Part shown: piece by piece, positions 1 through 6,528 of the stretch
How the letters are laid out: every line of letters starts with the position of its first letter
Numbering within the stretch: the first letter of the stretch is position 1
NCBI GenBank assembly: GCA_017387165.1
Contig: JAFOFS010000242.1
Location: 1 to 8,153 of the forward strand
Length of the DNA stretch: 8,153 bases
From: Clostridia bacterium
GTDB lineage: Bacteria; Bacillota; Clostridia; Oscillospirales; Acutalibacteraceae
Direction of reading: 5' to 3'
Made by a program: the position numbers and the translations under genes
The notes under the pieces: generated by a model
What the model saw: the letters and a program-made list of their open reading frames with translations, nothing else
The model's database searches: none
What the model was told of the DNA's origin: nothing

Positions 1-420
1 GGTCTGCACCGGCACCACGATGCTGAAGATCACCAGAGCGAACAGCACCTGCCGTCCCGGGAAGCGGAAGCGGGTGAAGCCGTACGCCACGAAGGAGCAA
101 GAGAACAGGTGTCCGAGAGTGGACAGCAGCGTGACCAGCAGCGAGTTCAAAAAGGTCTTTTTGAGATTGAGCGCCTCGGCTGCCAATTTCCAGTTCTCGG
201 TCGTTCCCTCGCGAGGGATCCATTTGACCGACATATTCATCACGTCGGTGTAGGTCTTGAAGGAGTTGACCAGCATATAAATGAACGGTTGCAGGAACAC
301 GAACGCCAAGCCGATCAACAGCACGTAGAGAATCGCTTTTCCGCCGACGTTCTTGGCCGATTTGATCACCTGCGGCTTAGAGAGCGGCGGACGGGCGATC
401 GGTTTTTTCCATCGTTTCAT
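1..420 (-). CDS. Carbohydrate ABC transporter permease, MalG-like (pair B, second subunit), N-terminal 140 residues only
   Basis: This is an inner-membrane permease subunit of a CUT1-type sugar importer, the usual second partner of the permease encoded just upstream at 437-1312. The ATG at 420-418 is preceded by the purine-rich stretch GAGAGGGGAAAGAT, a good ribosome binding site, and the upstream gene stops 16 nt before it. The visible part has a basic cytoplasmic N-terminus (MKRWKKPIARPP), a first membrane helix at about residues 29-52 ending in a QPFIYMLVNSFKT stretch, and an external loop containing WIPREGTTENW. A second helix follows at about 91-113, then the AYGFTRFRFPGR-type turn typical of MalG-family permeases, then the start of a third helix (IVVPVQT). 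The frame is open to the left edge, so the EAA loop and the C-terminus are not in view. The family assignment is firm; the transported sugar is unknown. Confidence 0.93.
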   Translation of the reverse strand, partial: MKRWKKPIARPPLSKPQVIKSAKNVGGKAILYVLLIGLAFVFLQPFIYMLVNSFKTYTDVMNMSVKWIPREGTTENWKLAAEALNLKKTFLNSLLVTLLSTLGHLFSCSFVAYGFTRFRFPGRQVLFALVIFSIVVPVQT

Positions 421-463
421 ATCTTTCCCCTCTCTCTCAGCGGTCGGACACACGGGCGATCGG
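391..463. repeat. 12-bp direct repeat at the junction of the two pair B permease genes
   Basis: The 12-mer ACGGGCGATCGG occurs at 391-402 and again at 452-463. On the coding strand both copies lie in frame and encode Pro-Ile-Ala-Arg. A preceding Lys makes the pentapeptide KPIAR in both places: once at the extreme C-terminus of the first permease (residues 283-287 of 291) and once near the N-terminus of the second (residues 6-10). The flanking bases differ. It could be chance, a remnant of local duplication, or convergence on a basic cytoplasmic tail. Confidence 0.6.
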
Positions 464-1312
464 CTTACGCATCAGCAGGAAGGTCAAGCCGACGAACAAA
501 ATGATAAACAGGAAGTACACCCAGCCCATCGCCGCGGACAGTTCCAGATGATTCTTCTCAAAAGCGGTTTCCAGAATGTACTCCAGCACCTCGTTGGAGG
601 AGTTGGTGAAGCCGGATACCAGCGTGAACACGACGGTCAGCAGGATCATCGGCGCCATCAGCGGCAGGGTGATCAGCCAGAACTGCTCCCATTCGCCGGC
701 GGCATCCACACGGGCGGCCTCGTAAATGGTCGGGGAAATACCCTGCAGGCCGGTGAGGAACAGCAGGATCTGAACGCCGGAGTTCCACAGCACCACCGTG
801 ATGCGGTTGAGCAGCTCCTGAATCATTTCCAAAAACTCGGCCGGCATGGTGCGGACGACGTCCTCCGAAAACAGCAGTTCGCGGACGACGGTGACCGACT
901 GCTCCTGCAGATTTTCACCGAGGATCTGATCCAAAATAAAGCCGGTGCCGAGGATCACGGGGAGGAAGAACACCATACGGAAGAAGCCGCGGAAGCGGAT
1001 CTTGCGGTTGATGATGATGGCGATAAAGAAGGAGAAGAACAAAATGAGCACCAGATTGATCGCCGTATCCCCGATGGATTTCAGGAAGGTGGGGAGAAAC
1101 TCGGTATCCACCAGAAAGGCGTCCGAGTAGTTTTTGAAGCCGACCATCGTAAAGGAGAAGGTGGTCGGATCCTGGATCTCGGAGAAGCTGAAGATCAGCG
1201 AATAGACGACCGGAAACAGGCAAAACAGACCAAAGCCGATCAGCCACGGCGCAATAAAGCCGTAGCCGACGATTGCTTTTCTCTTTCGCAAACCGTTCTG
1301 TCGCTTTTTCAT
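437..1312 (-). CDS. Sugar ABC transporter permease, MalF-like (pair B, first subunit)
   Basis: This is a 291-residue inner-membrane permease subunit of a CUT1-type importer. It has a basic N-terminus (MKKRQNGLRKRK), a first helix at about 13-43 containing APWLIGFGLFCLFP, further helices at about 85-102, 113-131, 171-190, 220-234 and 264-282, and a basic tail. The EAA loop that docks the ATPase is at 198-217: EAARVD at its start and ITLP at its end, with Ala204 where a Gly is usual. Residues about 132-170 form an acidic, amphipathic stretch before WNSGVQILLFLTGLQ, which I recognise from a subgroup of Firmicute permeases and which is absent from the pair A permease. The frame stays open up to 1351, overlapping the upstream lipoprotein gene, but that start has no ribosome binding site of its own. 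The ATG at 1312 sits 8 nt after AAGGAAGGGG, so I choose it; it leaves a 28-nt gap. The protein should pair with the permease at 420-1. Substrate unknown. Confidence 0.93.
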   Translation of the reverse strand: MKKRQNGLRKRKAIVGYGFIAPWLIGFGLFCLFPVVYSLIFSFSEIQDPTTFSFTMVGFKNYSDAFLVDTEFLPTFLKSIGDTAINLVLILFFSFFIAIIINRKIRFRGFFRMVFFLPVILGTGFILDQILGENLQEQSVTVVRELLFSEDVVRTMPAEFLEMIQELLNRITVVLWNSGVQILLFLTGLQGISPTIYEAARVDAAGEWEQFWLITLPLMAPMILLTVVFTLVSGFTNSSNEVLEYILETAFEKNHLELSAAMGWVYFLFIILFVGLTFLLMRKPIARVSDR

Positions 1313-1320
1313 ATCGGTTT

Positions 1321-1330
1321 CCCCTTCCTT
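1321..1330 (-). promoter_or_regulatory. Ribosome binding site that decides the start of the pair B first permease
   Basis: On the minus strand this reads AAGGAAGGGG, 8 nt before the ATG at 1312-1310. It lies downstream of the alternative start at 1351, so it can only serve the shorter form. This supports a 291-residue protein that does not overlap the DUF5696 gene. Confidence 0.8.
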
Positions 1331-1340
1331 ACTGTCGGTC

Positions 1341-3518
1341 TTACGCGGCAATCACCGCATAATCCCACGCCTTGACGACCGTCCCGTTGACGGTCACGTC
1401 GGTGTCGTTGTAGTTGATCAGCACGGTGGTGCCGTCGGCGTATTTCACCGTCGCCACACCGTCTTGTTTTTGGTGACTGACCATTGCCCGGTCGTACACC
1501 CCCGCCAGCTTTTCGGAGAATTCCGCGCCGATGGCGGTGATCTCCTCTTTCCAGAGGGCATACTCCGAGGAGAACAAGAGGTTAAATTCGGTATCCTTCA
1601 GCTGATCGCTGTTCTGATAGGTCAGCATAAAGGTGGGCATATAGCCGTATTCAATCCATTCCAGCTTGGTTTTGGTCAGATCGTTGGAGAGGTTGCCCGG
1701 CTGGGCAGCGCTGTACGGCAGGTAACCGTGCAGCACCATCTGCAGGAACGGAACCTCCTCGTCCAGCAGCATATAATGCGAGCTGTCTGCCGGCAGATTG
1801 AACACGTAGGAGGTCTGCGGCAGCAGATACGGCACGAAGCCGTCGGTCGCGGCAGGAATCTGCTTTTCGGTCACGGCGGACAGCAGGTCGGCGGCCTGTT
1901 GCTTGAAGCCGTAACGCGAAACGCGGCGGGTCTTTTCATAGTCCTCGTACAGCAGGCTGCCGAGTCCCTCGGCCGCCAGACCGACCCCTGCGGCGGTGCA
2001 GGTCTTGATATCCTTATCCAGCCGCGGCTTTTGGGTGGCGAGATTGAGCAGATACTTTTCCTCTTCCCCGTCGGTCAGCGGCACGCCATCGATCTGATAC
2101 ACCACGTCGGTGTAGGTTGAGAAGCCTTTTTGTCCTTTGGTGGCGTTGACGTAGTTTTGCAGCAGGTACAGCTGCGCGGCGGTGGAATCCGCCAGATCGG
2201 ACAGACCGGCTTTTCCGCCGAACGCGGAAGCGATCTTGGAGGAGGACGGGTAAGCGTAATAACCGTTTTTCTGCCAGCCGTACAAAATGCTGTGGGTCAC
2301 GGCGGCGCCGCCTGCCGTCAATTCGGACAGCATCGTCGCTGCCTGGTCGAAGGTGGTGGTGGTCACCAGTTCCTTATACAGCATCGTTTCGCGCTGCACG
2401 CCGAGCAGAAAATCAACCGCCATCGGATAGGTTTCCGACGCCGTCACCGTCTGCTTCAGCAGACCGTTTGTCAGCAAATAGTCGCGGTAAGCCGCCGCCA
2501 TCGCGCCGTAGCCGCTGTCTTCGCCGTTTAAGAAGGTATACGCAATGCGGATATCCGACAGATTGTTGTCCTTTTCGTAGGCGTAGACCTCACTGCCGCT
2601 GGCGGTGGTCATCGCGTACTGTTTGCGGACACGCACCGCCGCATACACACGGTTGATCTTGTAGACGCCGCCGTCGGTCTGCAGCATAACGGAACAGCAT
2701 TCCTCACCCGACGTGATGTTGGCGAACAGACCCTTGTTCGGATGCTTGATGCCGAACACCGGCGCGGTCACCTTTTGCAGACCGTCGGCGGTATCCGCCT
2801 GCAGCTTATCCAAATCCATCAGCATGGTGTCGTAGACGTCCATAGACAGGCTGGTTTCGCCGGTCGGTTGCTTGTTGACGTGGTACAAGGCGCCACAGCC
2901 GTCCGGCAGCAGGAAATAGCCGTCCACGCTGCTGAGGGTTGCGCCGGCCATCGGCAGGACGTCCATACCCGTGATCTTGAACTTGCCGCTTTCGTCGATG
3001 GAATTCTTCGGGATCACCGCCGAAAAGCCGTTTTCGGTCAGGGTCAGTTCCAGCGAAAGCGAAATATCGTAATCGTTAAAGGTAAAATCAAAGCGGATGC
3101 CGTCTTGGATACGGCGAAGCACCGTTTCGCAGGTATTGTGCCCGTTGTGCACCGCACCGCTCTTTTTCCCGTAATCGGTATATTTCACGTTGATATACTG
3201 TTTGATTGCCTTTTTGGTCATCTTGTTTTCGATGACCTGACCGTATTCTTCTTCGGTCACACCGGTTGACCACAACAGCTCGCCGGTGGCAGACAGGCGG
3301 AAATTCACGCGATCCTCGATCGGATCGTATTCCATCGCATAGGTGCCGTTATCCGCCAGCGGAGTGACCTCCGTCGGCTCGATGATCTCGGCGTTGCGGT
3401 TGACGTCCTCTGATGCCCTATACAGCTCGACCGCCACACGCTTACCGCTGCAGCCGACCAGACCGATCAAACATCCCAGGCAGCACAACAGCGCCGCCAG
3501 CTTACGCACAGTCAACAC
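1341..3518 (-). CDS. DUF5696-type lipoprotein, possible glycoside-hydrolase-like surface protein
   Basis: This 725-residue protein opens with a lipoprotein signal peptide: MLTVRK, a hydrophobic run, and the lipobox LVGC with Cys23 as the predicted lipidated residue. It should sit on the outer face of the membrane. Residues about 60-360 look beta-rich and contain the signature LLPDGCGALYHVN (203-215). From about 365 the pattern suggests an alpha/beta barrel: SILYGWQKNGYY (410-421), AFGGKAGLSDL (432-442), AAEGLGSLLYEDY (515-527) and DEEVPFLQMVLHGYLPYS (586-603). A short beta domain closes it (VKYADGTTVLINYND, 691-705). I place it in DUF5696 from memory of these motifs. The barrel and C-terminal strand pattern recall glycoside hydrolases, but no activity is proven and catalytic residues cannot be assigned. 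The start is a GTG 6 nt after a perfect AGGAGG core; a TTG one codon later is also possible. It lies between the YIP1 gene and permease pair B, suggesting a role in glycan handling at the transporter. Confidence 0.85.
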   Translation of the reverse strand: MLTVRKLAALLCCLGCLIGLVGCSGKRVAVELYRASEDVNRNAEIIEPTEVTPLADNGTYAMEYDPIEDRVNFRLSATGELLWSTGVTEEEYGQVIENKMTKKAIKQYINVKYTDYGKKSGAVHNGHNTCETVLRRIQDGIRFDFTFNDYDISLSLELTLTENGFSAVIPKNSIDESGKFKITGMDVLPMAGATLSSVDGYFLLPDGCGALYHVNKQPTGETSLSMDVYDTMLMDLDKLQADTADGLQKVTAPVFGIKHPNKGLFANITSGEECCSVMLQTDGGVYKINRVYAAVRVRKQYAMTTASGSEVYAYEKDNNLSDIRIAYTFLNGEDSGYGAMAAAYRDYLLTNGLLKQTVTASETYPMAVDFLLGVQRETMLYKELVTTTTFDQAATMLSELTAGGAAVTHSILYGWQKNGYYAYPSSSKIASAFGGKAGLSDLADSTAAQLYLLQNYVNATKGQKGFSTYTDVVYQIDGVPLTDGEEEKYLLNLATQKPRLDKDIKTCTAAGVGLAAEGLGSLLYEDYEKTRRVSRYGFKQQAADLLSAVTEKQIPAATDGFVPYLLPQTSYVFNLPADSSHYMLLDEEVPFLQMVLHGYLPYSAAQPGNLSNDLTKTKLEWIEYGYMPTFMLTYQNSDQLKDTEFNLLFSSEYALWKEEITAIGAEFSEKLAGVYDRAMVSHQKQDGVATVKYADGTTVLINYNDTDVTVNGTVVKAWDYAVIAA

Positions 3519-3521
3519 GGG

Positions 3522-3531
3522 TCACCTCCTT
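3522..3531 (-). promoter_or_regulatory. Consensus ribosome binding site of the DUF5696 lipoprotein gene
   Basis: On the minus strand this reads AAGGAGGTGA, a full match to the anti-SD end of 16S rRNA and the strongest such site in the window. It suggests that the lipoprotein is translated at a high rate relative to its neighbours. It lies in the 18-nt gap after the YIP1 stop codon. Spacing fits either the GTG at 3518 or the TTG at 3515. Confidence 0.8.
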
Positions 3532-3536
3532 ATACC

Positions 3537-4163
3537 TTAATTAAATAGCTGCTGATTTTTCAGCTCCATATACAATTCCTTAAAGAACAAAAATGCCTGA
3601 TAGCTGAACACGAACAGCAGGATGACCACCGCCCAGATCAGCAGCACGGCGATCACGCCTACCAGCGCCACGCCGAGGCCCTTGATAAACTCATAGTCGT
3701 TCAGCCGCATAAACGAGGCCAGCTGCAAAATGACCACCCAAACCACCACCAGCACGCGCAAAGCGGTGAACAGCCCCGCCGTTTCGGCAGAGAGCAGGTG
3801 GGACAGGCCGATGAGCAGGGGGGTAAACACGATATACGGCACCAAGCTGTAGGTGGCGCCGGTCAGCGCCTCGGTAAACTTCGCCTCGCCGCCCATCAGC
3901 GTGGTGGTGGAGTAGGAGCCGACCACCCACGAGAACAGCGGCACGAAGATCAGCGCCAGCAGCAACAGCAGATTGGATTCGTCCGGTAAATTCGGATTCA
4001 GCGCAAAGGCGGTCAGGTAGACGCTCGCCGTCTGGCAAAGCGCCGCCAGCCCCCACAGAATCAGCATGGTCAGCCACGGGGTACGCTCACGGTCACGCTT
4101 GATCAGATCGAAGCAATCCAGCGGATGAAACAGCGCCTGCGCGCACATCATTACACTTTTCAT
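3537..4163 (-). CDS. YIP1-family polytopic membrane protein
   Basis: This is a 208-residue, very hydrophobic protein. It opens with a short cytoplasmic segment containing ALFHPLDCFDLIKRDRER (about 10-27), a pattern common at the start of bacterial YIP1-family (PF04893-type) proteins. Five membrane segments follow at about 30-54, 64-84, 104-122, 131-152 and 165-197. A loop with GGEAKFTEALTGATYSLVP (91-109) separates segments two and three and is also typical of the family. The role of bacterial YIP1 proteins in sugar transport loci is not known. A scaffold or membrane adaptor for the neighbouring proteins is inference. The ATG at 4163 follows the stop of the NHL/TPR gene by a single base, and its ribosome binding site lies inside that gene, so the two are very likely translationally coupled. 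An in-frame TTG at 4178 gives a longer reading but has no binding site in front of it. Confidence 0.85.
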   Translation of the reverse strand: MKSVMMCAQALFHPLDCFDLIKRDRERTPWLTMLILWGLAALCQTASVYLTAFALNPNLPDESNLLLLLALIFVPLFSWVVGSYSTTTLMGGEAKFTEALTGATYSLVPYIVFTPLLIGLSHLLSAETAGLFTALRVLVVVWVVILQLASFMRLNDYEFIKGLGVALVGVIAVLLIWAVVILLFVFSYQAFLFFKELYMELKNQQLFN

Positions 4164-4164
4164 A

Positions 4165-5601
4165 TCAATCACCTGCAATATGGAACAGTTGGCGATTCCA
4201 TTTATCCACCAGTTTTTTCAGCTTGCCCAAGCCCCAGGCGGCGGCCAGCACCACCACGATGATGCCGATGGCGACCAGCGCAAAATTCTGGGTGATGAGG
4301 TCGTGCATCCGCTCGCCGTAGGCTTTGCCGTACTCCTCCTGGTTGCCCGAGATCTCGAAATGCGCCATCGCGGCGGTATAATTCTTCCGCTTGTATTCGA
4401 TGGTACCGAGCATATCGTGCGCCAGCGGATAGCCGGCATTCAGGCGGACGATCTCGTTCCACGCCTCGTAGGCGCGGTCGTATTCGCCGTTTTCGAAGAG
4501 GTTAAGCGCCTCCAGCACCTGCGACATAAATTTGGTGGAGGTGAACACCTGCACCGCGCCGCGGTCGGAATCCAGAACATAGACGCGACCGTCGCGATCG
4601 ACGTCGATGGCGGTCGGCATCGCAAAGTAGCCCTCGGTGGTACCCTCGCCGCCGAACACCGCGATGGAATTTCCCTTGCGGTCGTACTGATAGATCTTGC
4701 GGGAGTTGGCCTCACAGACGAAGATGATGCCGTTTTTATCCACCGCAATATCCGCATAGGACGGCGCCACCAGCACGTTGCTGTTGTTGTACACGTACTC
4801 GCCGTAGAATTTTTCCTCGTAGATGTTTTCACCGACCGAGGTGATCTTTTTGATCTGGCCGCTCTGCTTGTTGGCGACGGCGTACACCAAGCCGTCCGAG
4901 CCGAGCGTGAAGTTGTTGTAGGAAGACGGCTGCACCTTGGTCAGCTTCTTCTTCTGAATATCCGAAGCGAACAGATTGACCAGCATATTGGACAGCGAGA
5001 ACGGCACGTCCTCCGAGCCGAAGTAGCCCATAAACTCGTTATCCTGCGTAATGCTCATAAACTCCTTGCCGACGATGACGTAGATCAGACCGTTTTGGCA
5101 GACCATCAGCTTGGTCGGTTCAAACGAAATATCCGCGCTGATGAGGTCGGAATCCGGACGGACGACCTCACCGATCGTTTCCCCCGTCAGCGTCAGCTTG
5201 ACGATCCGCTTGTTGTTGGTATCCGCGACGTAGAGATACTCGTCGTCCACGAACACGCCCTTCGGACCGGAAAACGGCTTGTCGCCGCCGGTGGTGTAGG
5301 TCTGCAACAGCTTGCCGGTCGCATCCAGGCGCAGCACGCGGTGGTTGCCGGTATCCGCGATAAACAGCTCGCCCTGTTCGCTGATAAACATATCCTGCGG
5401 CGTGCTGAGCTTGGTCTCACCGAAGGTGCCGTCAATGAGGTATTCAAATTGATAGGTCTGCGGAATGATGCTCTGGTCGTAATCGTCCTCCACCATATAC
5501 GAGTGCTCTGCGCCGGGGTTGATCGCTCCGACGGTCAGAGGACAGGTAAACAGCAGCAGCATCGCCAGCAACAGACCGCTGATTCTTATGAAATGCTTCA
5601 C
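4165..5601 (-). CDS. Membrane-anchored NHL-repeat and TPR protein
   Basis: This protein has 478 residues if it starts at the GTG at 5601. A signal peptide (about 1-26, ending in LTVGA) leads into a beta-propeller of NHL-type repeats. The clearest blades are LFIADTGNHRVLRLD (79-93), LYVADTNNKRIVKL (123-136), IFVCEANSRKIYQYD (293-307) and VYVLDSDRGAVQVF (340-353). More degenerate blades lie between about 150 and 270. Two TPR-like helical pairs follow (about 359-393 and 394-418), then a transmembrane helix at about 439-460 and a basic tail (KKLVDKWNRQLF). The predicted topology is propeller and TPR outside, short tail inside. NHL propellers and TPRs bind proteins or other ligands; no catalytic motif is visible. 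Its place between the pair A permeases and the YIP1 protein suggests a docking or sensing part of the transport complex. A longer reading from the GTG at 5613 is possible, but that codon overlaps the binding site AAAAGGAG. Confidence 0.87.
   Translation of the reverse strand: MKHFIRISGLLLAMLLLFTCPLTVGAINPGAEHSYMVEDDYDQSIIPQTYQFEYLIDGTFGETKLSTPQDMFISEQGELFIADTGNHRVLRLDATGKLLQTYTTGGDKPFSGPKGVFVDDEYLYVADTNNKRIVKLTLTGETIGEVVRPDSDLISADISFEPTKLMVCQNGLIYVIVGKEFMSITQDNEFMGYFGSEDVPFSLSNMLVNLFASDIQKKKLTKVQPSSYNNFTLGSDGLVYAVANKQSGQIKKITSVGENIYEEKFYGEYVYNNSNVLVAPSYADIAVDKNGIIFVCEANSRKIYQYDRKGNSIAVFGGEGTTEGYFAMPTAIDVDRDGRVYVLDSDRGAVQVFTSTKFMSQVLEALNLFENGEYDRAYEAWNEIVRLNAGYPLAHDMLGTIEYKRKNYTAAMAHFEISGNQEEYGKAYGERMHDLITQNFALVAIGIIVVVLAAAWGLGKLKKLVDKWNRQLFHIAGD
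4169..4174 (-). promoter_or_regulatory. Ribosome binding site of the YIP1 gene, inside the upstream coding region
   Basis: AGGTGA on the minus strand lies in the last codons of the NHL/TPR gene, 5 nt before the ATG at 4163. The stop and start read TGA-T-ATG. This arrangement favours re-initiation by the same ribosomes and sets the YIP1 start. Confidence 0.65.
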
Positions 5602-5607
5602 CGAAAA

Positions 5608-5620
5608 CTCCACTCCTTTT
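5608..5620 (-). promoter_or_regulatory. Ribosome binding site of the NHL/TPR gene
   Basis: The minus strand reads AAAAGGAGTGGAG. The GTG at 5613 shares its first base with the AGGAG core, so it is an unlikely start. The second GGAG (5608-5611) lies 6 nt before the GTG at 5601, which fits well and gives a protein starting MKHFIRISG. Confidence 0.6.
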
Positions 5621-5637
5621 CCTGTGGACAGGGATGG

Positions 5638-6522
5638 TTATTTGATACCCGAATGCGCCATGGAATCCACCACGTGCTTTTGCATCAGCACGTAGATCAG
5701 CACCGTCGGCAGCACCATCACGAAGGTGGCGGCGCTGGCCGCACCGGCACGGGCGATGGAGTTGCCCGACGAGATCATCTGCATCGCCAGCGGCAGCGTC
5801 TTGAGCGCCTCGTCCTGAATAAAGATCAGCGGCGTAAAGTAGTCGTTCCAGTTGCTGACGAACGAGAACACCGCCAAGGTCGCGATAACCGGCTTAAGCG
5901 ACGGAACGACGATCTTGAAGAAAATGGACAGTTCGCCGGCGCCGTCGATACGAGCGGCCTCCAGGAACGGATCGGGAATCTGTTGCACGAACTGCCGCAC
6001 CAAAAACAGATTGTACGCCACCGCGATCTTCGGAATGATCAGTGCCCAATAGCTGTCCACCATACCGAACGAGTTGACGATGAGGTAGTTGGGAATCTGA
6101 ATGACGTACGGCGAGAACATCATACCCATCAGAATGAGCGAGAAGATGAGGTTGGCGCACGGCACCTTATGCTTCACCAGGCCGTAAGCCGCCATACAGG
6201 TGAAGAGGATGACCAGCGCCACCACCACAACCGTGACGAACACGCTGTTGAACACCGAACGGGAGAACGGCACGTCCAGTCCGTCCAGCGCCAGAAACAG
6301 ATCCTGGAAATTCTTGAGGGTCGGCTGCTCCACGAAAAAGCGCGGAGGGAAATAGAACAGCTCGTTGAGCGGCTTGAGAGCCGTCGTGACGACGTATACC
6401 AGCGGCAACGCCATAAACACCGCCACCGCCGTCAGCAGCAAAAAGCCGATGGTCTTACCGACGGTGATGCGGCTGATCTTGCCGTTACGCAGGCGGATGC
6501 GCAATCCTTTTTCAACTGACAT
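5638..6522 (-). CDS. Carbohydrate ABC transporter permease, MalG-like (pair A, second subunit)
   Basis: This is a complete 294-residue permease subunit of a CUT1-type importer in the cytoplasmic membrane. It has a basic N-terminal tail and six membrane helices at about 24-47, 94-115, 124-142, 157-172, 208-224 and 265-281. After helix two it has the MAAYGLVKHKVP turn of MalG-type proteins. The ATPase-docking EAA loop is canonical at 188-207 (EAARIDGAGE to VVP). The protein ends in the familiar KHVVDSMAHSGIK. The ATG at 6522 lies 6 nt after the stop of the pair A first permease. Its ribosome binding site AAGGAA overlaps that gene's end, so the two subunits are probably coupled and made in equal amounts. 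This is the expected heterodimer partner of the 6529-7434 product. Substrate not determinable. Confidence 0.95.
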   Translation of the reverse strand: MSVEKGLRIRLRNGKISRITVGKTIGFLLLTAVAVFMALPLVYVVTTALKPLNELFYFPPRFFVEQPTLKNFQDLFLALDGLDVPFSRSVFNSVFVTVVVVALVILFTCMAAYGLVKHKVPCANLIFSLILMGMMFSPYVIQIPNYLIVNSFGMVDSYWALIIPKIAVAYNLFLVRQFVQQIPDPFLEAARIDGAGELSIFFKIVVPSLKPVIATLAVFSFVSNWNDYFTPLIFIQDEALKTLPLAMQMISSGNSIARAGAASAATFVMVLPTVLIYVLMQKHVVDSMAHSGIK

Positions 6523-6528
6523 AGCTTC

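Noticed and set aside
20..253. Short plus-strand frames in the first 500 bases
   Set aside because: They overlap the minus-strand permease N-terminus, which has a ribosome binding site, membrane helices and the family turn motif. The plus-strand frames have none of these.
353..1375. A 340-codon open frame on the plus strand
   Set aside because: It is antisense to the pair B first permease, has a charged low-complexity composition, and no ribosome binding site or family resemblance.
3519..3536. Possible internal promoter before the DUF5696 gene
   Set aside because: The gap is 18 nt and is filled by the ribosome binding site. No convincing -35/-10 pair was seen in the preceding YIP1 coding region by eye.
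5621..5632. Inverted repeat CCTGT-GG-ACAGG between the pair A second permease and the NHL/TPR gene, considered as a terminator or operator
   Set aside because: The arms are only 5 bp with a 2-nt gap, too tight for a stable hairpin. No T-run follows on the transcribed strand; the next bases are the purine-rich ribosome binding site.
4180..6519. A 779-codon open frame on the plus strand
   Set aside because: It runs antisense to the NHL/TPR and pair A second permease genes. Its translation is rich in His, Arg, Gln and Asp with no domain or signal, as expected for the shadow of GC-biased codons. The minus-strand readings give recognisable families.
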